From NCBI GenBank assembly GCA_025175895.1, contig CM045989.1:128353272-128417271 (forward strand): a DNA stretch of 64,000 nucleotides, in the 5' to 3' direction. The translations under genes and the position numbers were made by a program. This document shows positions 22,797-34,138 of this stretch, in pieces. Source of the DNA: Wurfbainia villosa. Taxonomy: Eukaryota > Streptophyta > Magnoliopsida > Zingiberales > Zingiberaceae. Each line of letters starts with the position of its first letter. The stretch's first letter is position 1. Under the pieces are notes generated by a model that was not told the origin of the DNA, did not search any database, and saw only the letters and a program-made list of their open reading frames with translations.

Positions 22797-23905
22797 ATCT
22801 CCCCCTTTTTGATCTATGACAAACTAACACAAAGTTAAGGGAAATTAAAGCATAAAACAAGTATAGTAGATGATGAATGTCATTTCCAAAAACTCCCCCT
22901 TAACCTTAGGTGAGTTTTGAAAGAGAAACTTTAATTTTCAAAATTAAATTTTGTGTTACTCCCCCTTAACTTTTGCTCTTCTCCCCCTTTTGCCATAAAT
23001 AAAAAAAAATGTTGGGGTTTTTGTATAAAATAGGGGTTTAAAAACAATATCATATATGCATGCATCTAGATAAATCAAATATGAGTCCAAGCATGCGTTT
23101 AGCAGTAGTTAGATAGATTGGTTCGAGGTGTGTCCCTCTGCACCAATAATCTAAAGGTTTGTAATATAACCCTTAGGGTTAGTTTACTCTCCCCCTTAGT
23201 CAAATATATGAAGTATAAGAGATGTAGGGGGCGCTAAACTTTGGCCTAAAGAGTTGTAAATAGTCATTAAGTATAATAGTTAAGAAAATAAGTAGCATTT
23301 TGAAGAGCTTATATTTTAAGTACATTTCAATTATCCTTAACATCTCACTCATTCTTTGTGTCTAAGAATTTGTTCACCTTATATGTTTTGTGAGATGATT
23401 TGAAATTGATTAAAGATAATCAACCTTGGTTTAGATTCGGATTTAACCTTTAGATCGTTAAGTAACTTTTCGAGAAACTGGCTTCCAGGTCATGGCGAGG
23501 CACAGGGGCCTTCTTTGATCGGAATAATGACCACTTCCTTAGACAAAGTCAAATTCAAGAAAATATCACTTAAGTCACTTAGGGTTACTTCCTGGTCTAA
23601 CTAGTTTAGGATACGGCGAGGTAGCTTCAACTAGTTCCACTCGGTCAAGTGCACTAAGCTAGATACGCCTTACCTAGCTCGAATACATGAGACTTTATTT
23701 CCCTAACATACTATCATCTCGCCGCGTCCTGATACTATTTTGTCAAGAGTTGACTAACTATTTTCTCTATCTAGCCATTCTAAAAATTAAAATAAAATAT
23801 GCAATGTCTTTGCTAAGTAAGCGGGTATACTATTTTAGTGTTAGCTCCCCCTGGACCATTGAACCAATATGGTCTATTCAAATAATGAACTTGATCCTAG
23901 GGAAT
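22797..23905 (-). other. R5 polypurine tract and gag-to-LTR spacer
   Basis: Noncoding. On the minus strand it ends in AAAAAGGGGGAGAT (22797-22810), the polypurine tract. Further AAGGGGGAG-type tracts occur at about 22903, 22960, 22981 and 23191. The part at 23385-23830 is collinear with the R8 spacer 52080-52523. At 23388-23397 it holds the uninterrupted form of the site that R9 occupies in R8 (single AAAAC then ATATAAGGTGAAC on the minus strand). Similarity to R8 fades soon after that point, where R8 goes on to pol. Confidence 0.75.
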
Positions 23906-25319
23906 CTAAAACTTATTAGTCCTTATATGTGAGTTCAATAAAACCTTTGGGACCCATGCTTGGACTCTTTGATGACTACGATTTACGATAGACATATATG
24001 ATTTATTCGTAGTCTTTGGACTTAACCCGAGTCCGACTTTGTTGTACACGACTCTTTGGGTTCCAAGTAGTCGGTTGAGATTCTTAGATCCCAACGTGAA
24101 CCTTTCCAACCTAGCCTCGACCTCTTGAACTCGGTCTTTCAGGAGAGAATTCTCCTCCTCAAGTTTTTCAACTTGGGTTGAGTTTGCCTCTTGAACTTGA
24201 CTAGTTGAAGAGGTTAGAGTAGCCTCTTGCTTGAGAGTTTCAACCTCCTCAAGTAATGACTCAACCCTAGACTCGGGCTTAGTTAATTTCCTAGTAAGCA
24301 TTTTAATTGTAAAGTAAAGTGTACTAATTAAAGAGCGGCTAACCTTGACTTTCCCTTTTGGTCCGGCTTTGAGTTTCCTCTCGAAGTAGTCTTCGGGGTC
24401 GGAGTCGGAGTTGGACTCGGCTTCGGATTCTGACTCGGACTCCTCCGGTCTTGCCATGTAAGCTATGTCTTCTCTATTGTCCCAAGTTGCATGGAAGGCT
24501 TTCCTTGTTCCCTTTTTCTTTTGGTTCTCATTCTTCAATTGCCTTCTTTCTTTTCCAACTATTCTCCGCACAATGTTCACTATTGCTTCCACCTCTTCGG
24601 ATTCGGACTCTGACTCGTCTTCGGGTTCGAGTCCATCTTCTTACTTGCTTCTTTGTCCTGCAAGTAGAGCAATACCTCTCTCGGCCCGGACCACGTTAGT
24701 TTTCTTGTGAAGTTCAAACTCGGAAAATAATTCATCTAACCTAAACTTTGAAAGGTCCTTAGAGATCTTGTAGGCATCAACCATGGATGCCCACAAGGTA
24801 GTCCTAGGAAATTAATTAAGAACGTACCTTAGGAGGTCACGGTTTTCGACTTGTGTCCGATGGTGTGCAGGCCGTTGACAATGTCCTGGACATGGGTGTG
24901 TAGTTGCGTCGCCATCTCGTGTTCCTGCATCTTAAGGTTATAAAACTTATTGAAAAGAAGGTCACGTTTACACACCTTAGCATCGGGTGTTACTTCGTGT
25001 AGCTCGATTAATTTGTTCCATAGGTCCTTTGCGCTAATGAAGGGTCCAATGCGGTTGAACTCCTCTTTGGACAAACCGCACTGCAACATTTGGGTCGCCT
25101 TTGCATAGCTTCGATTTGCCTTTTGGTTGCATTGGTCCACTTGTTGAAGTCCAAGGGCTCACCTTGATCATTGGTGGGTAGAGCAAAGCCGGTTTGGATG
25201 ATTATCCAAGTCTCGAATTGTGTTTTTAGAAAACACTTCATCCGACCTTTCCAATAATGGAAATCATTTCCGTTAAAGAAAGGAGGTCGGGTGGTCCTAT
25301 ACCCCTCAATGTGAGCCAT
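23906..25319 (-). pseudogene. gag: R5 Gag, broken
   Basis: Starts at ATG 25317-25319 (MAHIEGYRTTRPPFFNGNDFHYWKGRM), a clear copia gag N-terminus. A frameshift at about 25110 moves the reading to the frame of LQCGLSKEEFNRIGPFISAKDLW and TQLHTHVQDIVNGLHTIG. After further breaks near 24830 and 24640 the frame at 24592-23906 is open for 228 codons. That part contains an acidic serine-rich stretch, a predicted coiled coil (SLLEEVETLKQE, EKLEEENSLLKDRVQEVEARLE), the YNKVGLG motif and AWVPK. I could not find an intact CCHC knuckle where R1 and R8 have theirs. It ends in a stop at 23906. Confidence 0.82.
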
Positions 25320-25366
25320 TTGGAAGGAAAACCTTGCACACAAAATAATAAAAAAAACACAAAAAA

Positions 25367-25518
25367 GGTTCCAAGACTTGGTCTTGGATTAGTAATGTGG
25401 AAAAAATAGGAAATAAACAGAAATAAATAAAAAGAACAAGAAACTAACAAAAACTAGAAACTTACGACCTTCGATGTCCCTGAAAGGGTACTAGACGTTG
25501 ATTTTTGGGGATGGAAAC
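25367..25518 (-). repeat. 152-bp direct repeat, left copy (R5 leader)
   Basis: From GGTTCCAAGACTTGG to GGGGATGGAAAC, directly before the R6 LTR. A near-identical 152-bp copy lies at 34971-35122 on the other side of R6. It belongs to the R5 5' leader, so one copy is original. Confidence 0.9.
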
Positions 25519-27324
25519 TGTTGGGTTTTTCCGAGCCACAAAAACCGCTTTTTGCGTTGCGGAAACCTCGGAAGCCCCGGCCACGGATCCGTGCGAAGAT
25601 GTATTAAAAACAAAACATGTATGTGTTTATATAAAATCCTAGATCTACCTTAGATCTACATGATAAGGACGTTACCCTCGATGCGACGCCCTTCGTAAAT
25701 CCCGCTCGTCCAAAAGGTTCGCCGGAACTCAAGAGTGTCAAGTGTACACTCCTCTACAAGTATCCACACGGACAAATGGTGGAGAAAAACACCTTAGAGT
25801 GTGCTAGCATCCCTTGGACGTTCATGGCTAGATGAGGAAGAGAGAGCTTGAGGGAAGAGAAGAGGAAGAAGATGAAGTTACACAACATAACTTCACATCA
25901 TCCATAACCCACTATAAGGGGGTTATATGCATGCATGTAACTCCAAGAGCCAATGGCTCTTGGTCCCCCTCATGAGGTGGCACCCCATGATGTGTCCATG
26001 ATGATGTGGAACATCATCATTGGCCGGTCATGCCAAGTCATCATCATGACATGACATTTGGTCAAGTCAAACTTGACCTTTAATCTTCCCTCTCAAGTCA
26101 AGTCAAACTTGACCTCTTATCTCCCATGGTTGATCAAATCCAACCATTTGATTCAAGTCAATTTAATTTAATGAATATATATTCATTAATTTAAATTGAT
26201 TTGATGAATCAAATCTAAATTAGACTCATTCAACACTTGAATCAACTTCAGTCTAACTCAATTAGTCTAATTTGGATTACTCTTAATCCAATTTGGTTCA
26301 TCCCATGAACCTAATCCTCATGGTTCATCATATGAACCTAATCTCCATCTAATTGCCCTTATGTGTGTGACCCTATAGGTTCTTGTAACGTTGGCAATGT
26401 CCCTAAACCGATTTAGAAACATAAGCAATGAGCGGTATCTAGCAACATATCATTGCTACCCAAGTTACAAGAATGTTGAGCTCCAACATCACCTTTGTGA
26501 CTACTAATTGTGACTCTCACAATATGTGACAATGTCCCTCTATCCTTGACATCTAGATTGACCAATCGAGGCATAGACCATGTCATCCTCGGTACAATCT
26601 AAATCTTGAACTCCAAGTAGACTCACTCTAATCAAATGAACTCAATATCTCATATTGACTCATTTGGGCATGGCCATGCACTTCGTGGTCTCACTCTATC
26701 AAGAATATCAATGTCACTCCCGTCATATAGGAGGGATAGATCCCATCTACATCACTCACATCCCTCCGCATAATTTGTTACATACCCAGTAATCGCCTTT
26801 ATAGTCCACCCATTTACGGGTGATGTTTGATGAAGCCAAAGTATGCAACTCCTTATGTAGGGAACCATGGTGACTTCAGGTCTAAGGACTAATAGTCATA
26901 CTAATAGCCACATGAGAAAGTATATGACACTCATATAACGATCCATGATACTTTCTCATGGCGGGTCATTCAATATACATTCTCCAATGCATACCCATGT
27001 GTCAACTTGATATCTCATATCCATGACTTGTGAGATCAAGTCATCATGTTGACCTACATGCAAGTCTCTACGCATTAACATTGTCCCTTAATGTTAATAC
27101 TTGACTAGGAATGATTAAGAGTAGTGTTCTCTATATCATCTCATTATCGATCCAACCAATCGATTGATATAGATAAGAACCTACTACTCAAGGACATTAT
27201 TATATTTAGTTATTTGGCACCAATACAAGTAAATATAATAACCATGCCTTTATAAATAGGAATATGATACAATAAAGTCCATACAACAATCATCACATGA
27301 TTGGCTCTAGGGCTTTCACTAACA
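25519..27324 (-). repeat. R6 3' LTR
   Basis: 1806 bp, from TGTTGGGTTTTTCCGAG to CTTTCACTAACA in plus-strand terms. It contains clustered GTCAA/TTGAC (W-box core) motifs at 26060-26160 and a 42-bp palindrome at 26158-26199. The partner LTR is represented only by 32877-33104. Confidence 0.88.
26158..26199. repeat. 42-bp near-perfect palindrome in R6 LTR
   Basis: Two 21-base arms starting TCAATTTAA and ending TTAAATTGA pair with one mismatch around a central ATAT. It sits next to the W-box-like cluster. Confidence 0.85.
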
Positions 27325-27335
27325 ATCTCCCACTA
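27325..27335 (-). other. R6 polypurine tract
   Basis: Minus strand TAGTGGGAGAT directly before the LTR start TGTTAGTG. Confidence 0.85.
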
Positions 27336-27338
27336 GCA

Positions 27339-30300
27339 CTAGTGCCAATCACCATAGTATCTAATACCCAATGACCTAGTGTGACCATCATGCTTTTTCT
27401 GTGCCAAAGCCTTGGTCAAGGGATCTGCGATGTTAGCCACTGTGGGTACTCTACAAATCTTCACATCTCCTCTATCGATAATCTCTCGAATGAGATGGAA
27501 GCACCGATATATATTCGGCCTCTGTTGTAGAATCAGCAACTGTGTCCTGCTTGGAACTCTTTCGGCTCACAGCGCCACCATTCAAGAAAAACACGAACCC
27601 TGACTGCGATCTATAATCTTCCTGGTCAATTTGGAAGTTGGCATCGCTGTAAACCTTTACAGCTAGCTCCTCATCGCCTCCAAATATCAAGAAATATTCT
27701 TTAGTCCTTCTCAAGTACTTAAGAATATTCTTGATCGCCATCCAAATGACACTCACCGACCGATGGTACCTACTCGTCATGCTCAAAGCATACGAGACAT
27801 CAGGACGAGTACACAGCATGACGTACATGATAGATCCTATAGCAGATGCGTAAGGGATCTTATCCATGCGGGGTCTCTCCTCTCTAGAAGAGGGACTTTG
27901 AGTCTTCGAAAGACTCACACCATGTGACATCGGCAGAAGTCCATTCTTAGAATTCTGCATGGCAAACCGTAGTAATACCGTGTCAATGTATGTACTCTGA
28001 CTTAGGCCAAGCAATCTCTTAGATCTATCTCTATAGATCTTGATGCCTAGAATACAGGCTACTTCACCTAAGTCCTTCATTGAGAAGCACATCCCCAGCT
28101 AAGTCTTCACAGACTGTAGCGAAAAGATGTCATTCCCAATGAGTAGTATGCCATCCACATACAATACAAGGAAGACAACTGTGTTCCCATTAACCCTCTT
28201 GTAGACATAGGGTTCATCTTCATTCTTGATGAAACTAAACTATTTGATTGCATCATCGAATCGAAGATTCCAGCTCCGATAAGCTTGATTTAGGCCATAA
28301 ATGGACCTTTGTAGCTTGCATACTTTCCCAGTATGCTGTGGATCTTCAAAACCCTTAGGTTGTGTCATGTACACATCCTTGAGTAAGTTTCTATTCAGAA
28401 ATGTAGTTTTGACATCCATCTACCAGATCTCATAATCGTTGTATGCTGCAATAGCAAGCAAGATCCGAATGGACTTAAACATCTCCACTGGAGAAAAGGT
28501 TTCATCATAGTCAATACCATGAATTTGCTTGAAACCTTTAGCCACCAATCGACCCTTATAGGTATGTGTAAGTTCATTCATGTCAGTCTTTCAACTAAAG
28601 ACCCACTTACACCCAATGGGTTTGAAACCTTCAGGTGGATCAACCAATGTCCATACTTGGTTGGTGTACATGGATTCCATCTCGGATCTCATGGCCTCTA
28701 GCCATTTCTCAGAATCTGGGCTCATCACAGTTTCCTGGTAGGAGGTAGGTTCATTCTCAATGAGCATAACATCATCATGGTCAGACAAGAGAAATGAATA
28801 TCTCTCAGGCTGATGACGTACCCTATCAGACCTGCAAAGAGGTAGGTCTACATGAACAAGTGGTTGTTCCACAACTCTTTGTGCAATAATCACATCAGCC
28901 ACAACTCTTTGTGCAACAATCTCATCATCCACAACACTTTGTGGTTCCTGTTCAACCTCCATCAAGTTCTCAGTGCTATGGTCCTTATCTTGAATTTCTT
29001 CAAGATTGAATGTACTCCCACTAGTTTTTCTAGAAATAAAATCCCTTTCTAGAAAAACCCCAGTCTTTGCTACAAACACTTTGTGCTAACTGGGAATGTA
29101 GAAGTAATATCCCTTTATATCCTTGGGATATCCAACAAAATAGCACCTATCGGATTTGGGTCCCAGTTTGTCTGAGACTTGACGTCGAACATAAGCCTCA
29201 CAACCCCAAATCTTCATGAAAGACATCTTGGGATTTCTCCCTATCCATATCGTATATAGTGTCTTTATCACAACCTTAGATGATACACGGTTAAGGGTAA
29301 AGACTGTTGTGTCTAGAGCATATCCCCAAAAGGATATAGGAAGATCTGTGTGACTCATCATAGATCGTACCATATCCAATAGGGTACGATTCCTCCTTTC
29401 GGATACATCATTCCACTGTGGTGTTCCAGGAGGAGTGAGTTGGGATAGAATCCCACACTCAGCTAGATAGTCACAAAACTCATGGCTAAGGTATTCACCA
29501 CCTTGATCTGATCGAAGTATATTAATACTCTTGCCAAGCTGGTTTGTACTTCATTCTTGAATTCTTTGAACTTTTCAAAGGATTCTGATTTATGTGCCAT
29601 AAGATACATATAACCATATCTACTGAAGTCATCAGTAAATGTAATGAAGTACCTGTAACCACCTCTAGATGCAACATTGAAAGGGCCACATACATCACTA
29701 TATATAAGTCCTAACAAATCTGTTGCTCTTTCGCTGTGTCCGCTAAAGGGAGTCTTGGTCATCTTGCCTAAAAGGCAAGACTCGCATGTCTCATATGATT
29801 CAAAATCAAATGAGTCAAGCATCCCATCCTTATGGAGCTGAGATAAGCGACTCTCATTTATGTGACCTAAGCGACAGTGCCAGAGATAGGTTTGGTTCAA
29901 TTCATTTGACTTGACACTTTTGGTACTTATGTTATATATAGGGCTCTCTAAGTCTAGAAAATAGAGTCCGTTCATTAGAGGTGCACTACAATAGAACATA
30001 TCATTTAAATAAAATGAACAACATTTGTTCTTTATTATAAATGAAAATCCTTTCTTGTCCAAACAAGAAACTGAAATGATGTTCTTAGTTAAGGCAGGCA
30101 CATAACAACATTCATCTAATTCTAGTACAAGCCCAGAGGGCAAAGATAGATCATAAGTTCCTACAGCAACAGCAGCAACTCTTGCTCCATTGCCTACTCG
30201 TAGGTCCACCTTGCCCTTTGTCAATGCCCTGCTATTTCTCAGCGCCTGTACATTGGTACAAATGTGAGATGCACATCCGGTATCTAATACCCATGATGAA

Positions 30301-30389
30301 TAAATAGATAGATTGACTTCTATAACATTTATACCTGAAGTAGAAGTCTCACTTCTCTTCTTCTTAAGATCTTCCAGGTATGCCTTGCA
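27339..30389 (-). pseudogene. pol: R6 Pol remnant
   Basis: Minus-strand copia Pol in several frames. Protease SSWVLDTGCASHICTN lies near 30255-30305. The 29463-30224 block holds the gag-pre-integrase domain (HCRLGHI, CESCLLGKM) and the integrase start (IYSDVCGPF, FTDDFSRYGYMYLM). The 29086-29379 block is the integrase C-terminal part (MVRSMMSH, FWGYAL, FVGYPKDIKGY). RT runs from WKWVF-type sequence (28591) through FSPVEMFKS, VDVKTTFLN-like and NQAYRSWN to about 28090. The YVDD motif reads YVDG (28150-28161). RNase H is at 27472-28092 (YSDANFQID, TEAEYIS) and the C-terminus GIRYYGDWH ends at 27339. Several frameshifts and stops; inactive. Confidence 0.85.
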
Positions 30390-31166
30390 GTTACGCTTCT
30401 AGTGTCCAGCTTCCTTGCAGTGGAAGCAAGCCCCTTCCTTGGCTACCCCTCATTTGGGTTTAAGTTCTTTGCCTTTTCCCTTGGCTTGGGACTTTCCCTT
30501 ACCTTTAGGCTTGTCCTTGCCTTTCTTTTTGTGCACCATCAAAATGGTGTCAGATTTTCCCTTCTTAAGGTTAAGCTCAGCAGTTCTCAACATGCTGAGC
30601 ATTTCAGGCAATGGCTTATCAATTTCATTCATGTTATAATTCATGACAAATTGATTGAAGGTTTGTGGCAAAGATTGCAAGATCAGGTCAGTGGCCAACT
30701 CTTGGCCAAGTGGGAATCCCAGCCTTTGTAGGTTTTCTACGTACCCAATAATCTTGAGTACATATTGACCTACGGGAGTCCCTTCTTCCATTTTAGACCC
30801 AAACAATGCCTTAGAGACTTCATATCTCTCATGCCTTGCTTGTCCTTGATATAGTTGATAAAGATGTCCAACCATATCATAAGCATTCATGAACTCGTGT
30901 TGCTTCTGAAGCTCAGAGTTCATGGTCACGAGCATTAGACATGACACATCTAATGCATCATCTTGATGTTTCTTGTAAGCATTTTTGTCAGCTCGCGAGG
31001 CAGTGGCAGGAGGTGCCTCCGGAATGGGCTGCTCCAGAATGTACAGCTTCCTTTCTTGGGTGAGAACAATTCTCAGGTTCCTGTACTAGTCCAGGAAATT
31101 TGCTCCATTGAGCTTGTCCTTCTCAAGGACAGAACGCAGAGAGAGAGTGTTCGTGTTTGTCGACAT
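30390..31166 (-). pseudogene. gag: R6 Gag, first copy, with stops
   Basis: Starts at ATG 31164-31166 (MSTNTNTLSLRSVLEKDKLNGANFLD). The next codon is TAG where the second copy has TGG (Trp). From 30947 to 30450 the frame is open for 165 codons: LQKQHEFMNAYDMVGHLYQLYQGQARHERYEVSKALF-type UBN2 sequence, then LPEMLSMLRTAEL and a Lys-rich tail. The zinc knuckle CFHCKEAGH-KRNC (about 30387-30430) has a second Trp-to-stop change inside it. Confidence 0.85.
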
Positions 31167-31969
31167 AGTTATCTACAACATACAATGCAGAGAATTAATT
31201 TCATATTCCTTTTATCATTTAATTAGGCCTTTAATCAAATGATGCTCCCACTGAATTATAGGAATTTTGTAGAATCGAGTTATGGATGTGGTCAAACCAC
31301 ATTACTAGATTCATACAAACTAGCTATAATTCTCGCGGGACAAGATCCACATCATACTATGCCTTGAATTAGCTTTGGCTAAATCGCCCAAGACTTAGTA
31401 CGATCGATGGGTAACACATTATCGATTACATCTCTATGCAACTCTTGTTTATAGGATCAAGACCCACATTTACAAAAAAAAAACTTGAGTTAGCTTTGGC
31501 TAAATCGCCCAAGATTTTAGTGTAAATGCGATCTTAACCTATCTTTCCAACGATTGGAATATGCCTATAGTTCTACTCGATGCAATTGAGTTAACTAGTT
31601 TTGCTCAATCTAATTGAGCTTACTCTAACCCAATCGTGATAGGCGGGACCAAGATTGTGCCTTCGCACCCTACCAAAATAATATGCGATGCTCTGCTTTG
31701 GCAGATTCAACAACAACAAATGATCGAGGTAGTGATGGGTATCAAGGCTCGGTAGGCATTTTCGAGTTGATTCGATTATGATATAATCTAATCGTAATAT
31801 GTATCTTATACGCATTTAGGCCTTTATTATCCCTATATTAGCATGCATCACATACATACAATCATTATTCTAGCATGCATCATATACATACAAGAAAATT
31901 ATCCTAGCATGCATCATATACATACAAGCATTATTCTACTAGCATGCATCACATACATACAAGCAAAAT

Positions 31970-32048
<79 letters not shown>

Positions 32049-32862
32049 ATATATATATATATGTTTAACTGTGATGTAGTCATGGCCCTACTACGATCTT
32101 CTCAAGCCAATGAGAAGATCGGATGGTCAACCTAAGGCTAGCGGCTTCTCCAAGCGCTTCCTTTGACCGCCATGTGTCGTCGGCACCCTTCTCGTAACCT
32201 CGTCTTCAAGTGGACTTTCCACCGCTCCATTTTGTACATTACAAATATGAAACTCGAGTTACATTCGAGTCTAAAACTATTTACAACTAGAATATCAAAA
32301 GAAGAGGTACGACGCGCAGGTCGCATACACTATACAACACGCACAACCACAAAACGACACGCAGGCCGTATTATGAATTACAACACATCATCCAATCAAA
32401 TTGGGGTTATTGGGACATGAAAATCAAAGAATTATACATAATTATAAATTATTTATTTTTACAGAAAATTTATATTATTTTTCCTATTTTTTTCAAATTT
32501 ATGAGTCACCTCTCCGTAACGGTCCAGCTAAGCGGTTTCCGGGCGCGATTGCGGGACAAGGCCCCTTTCGGGGATAGGGGCAGTGCCTCTACTCACAAAA
32601 TAAACTTTGCGAGTGTCCCTACAATAATCTTACAGTGACTTAAGTCGTTGTCCCAAAACCTAAAGCGAGAACTCGCCGTTTCGGAGAGTTTTTCTCGACG
32701 GTTGAAGCCTACAAGTGTCCCAACACTCGTTGCTTCGATTCTTCGAGAAAAATACCCAAAAATTCAATACAAAATAGGAAATTTACAGAAACATATAAAT
32801 CTGTGATTTTTATATCTAATACAAAAATTACAAAAAATGAAACACATACATGCTTCGCACGT
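31167..32862 (-). other. R6 untranslated leader, first copy
   Basis: About 1.7 kb between gag and the primer site. At 31841-31965 four units of 33-36 bp share AGCATGCATCAYATACATACAA. A (TA)n run of about 73 bp follows (31972-32044). No supported coding sequence; the open frames across the TA run are artefacts. Confidence 0.75.
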
Positions 32863-32875
32863 GGCTCTGATACCA
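32863..32875 (-). other. R6 primer-binding site, first copy
   Basis: Minus strand TGGTATCAGAGCC, next to the LTR fragment. A second copy is at 34935-34947. Confidence 0.88.
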
Positions 32876-32876
32876 C

Positions 32877-33104
32877 TGTTGGGTTTTTCCGAGCCGCAAA
32901 AACCGCTTTTTGCGTTGCGAAAACCTCGGAAGCCCCGGCCACGGATCCGTGCGAAGATGTATTAAAAACAAAACATGTACGTGTTTATATAAAACCCTAG
33001 ATCTACAACCTTAGATCTACATGATAAGGACATTACCCTCGATGCGACGCCCTTCGCAAATCCCGCTCGTCCAAAAGGTTCGCCGGAACTCGAGAGTGTC
33101 AAGT
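32877..33104 (-). repeat. R6 5' LTR fragment
   Basis: The 228 bp that adjoin the primer site, matching 25519-25746 of the 3' LTR. Similarity stops after GAGAGTGTCAAGTG and the sequence jumps to a gag copy, with short homology GCAT at the joint. Confidence 0.88.
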
Positions 33105-34090
33105 GCATCTTTGTCAGCTCGCGAGGAAGTGGCAGGAGGTGCCTCCGGAATGGGCTGCTCCAAGACGTACAACTTCCTTTCTTAGGTGAGAACAATTCTT
33201 AGGTTCCTGTACCAGTCCAGGAAATTTGCTCCATTGAGCTTGTCCTTCTCAAGGACAGAACGTAGAGAGAGAGTGTTCGTGTTTGTCGACATAGTTATCT
33301 ACAACATATAATGCAGAGAATTAATATCATATTCCTTTTATCATTTAATTAGGTCTTTAATCAAATGATACTCCCACTGAATTATAGGAATTTTGTAGAA
33401 ACGAGTTATGGATGTGGTCAAATCACATTACTAGATTCATACAAACTAACTATAATTCTTGCGGGACAAGATCCACATCATACTAAGCCTTGAGTTAGCT
33501 TTGGCTAAATTGCCCAAGACTTAGTACGATCGGTGGGTAACACATTACCGATTACATCTCTATGAAACTCTTGTTTATAGGATCAAGACCCACATTTACA
33601 AAATACCTTGAGTTATCTTTGGCTAAATCGCCCAAGATTTAGTGTAAATGTGATCTTACCCTATCTTTCCAACGATTGGAATATGCCTATAGTTCTACTC
33701 GATCCAATTGAGTTAACTAGTTTTGCTCAATCTAATTGAGCTTACTCTAACCCAAGCGTGATAGGTGGGACCAAGATTGTCCCTCCGCTCCCTACCAAGA
33801 TAATATGCGTTGCTCTGCTTTGGCAGATTCAACAACAACAAATGATCGAGGTAGTGATGGGTATCAAGGCTCGGTAGGCATTTTTGAGTTGATTCGATTA
33901 TGATCTAATCTAATCGTAATGTGTATCTTATACGCATTTAGGCTTTTATTATCCTATATTAGCATGCATCACATACATACAATCATTATTCTAGCATGCA
34001 TCATATACATACAAGAAAATTATCCTAGCATGCATCATATACATACAAGCATTATTCTACTAGCATGCATCACATACATACAAGCAAAAT

Positions 34091-34138
<48 letters not shown>

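Noticed and set aside
23687..23932. An 81-codon plus-strand frame
   Set aside because: It lies antisense in the R5 spacer, AT-rich, without any recognisable feature.
31843..32135. Open frames rich in Ile-Tyr
   Set aside because: They are the translation of the (TA)n run in the R6 leader and have no protein features.
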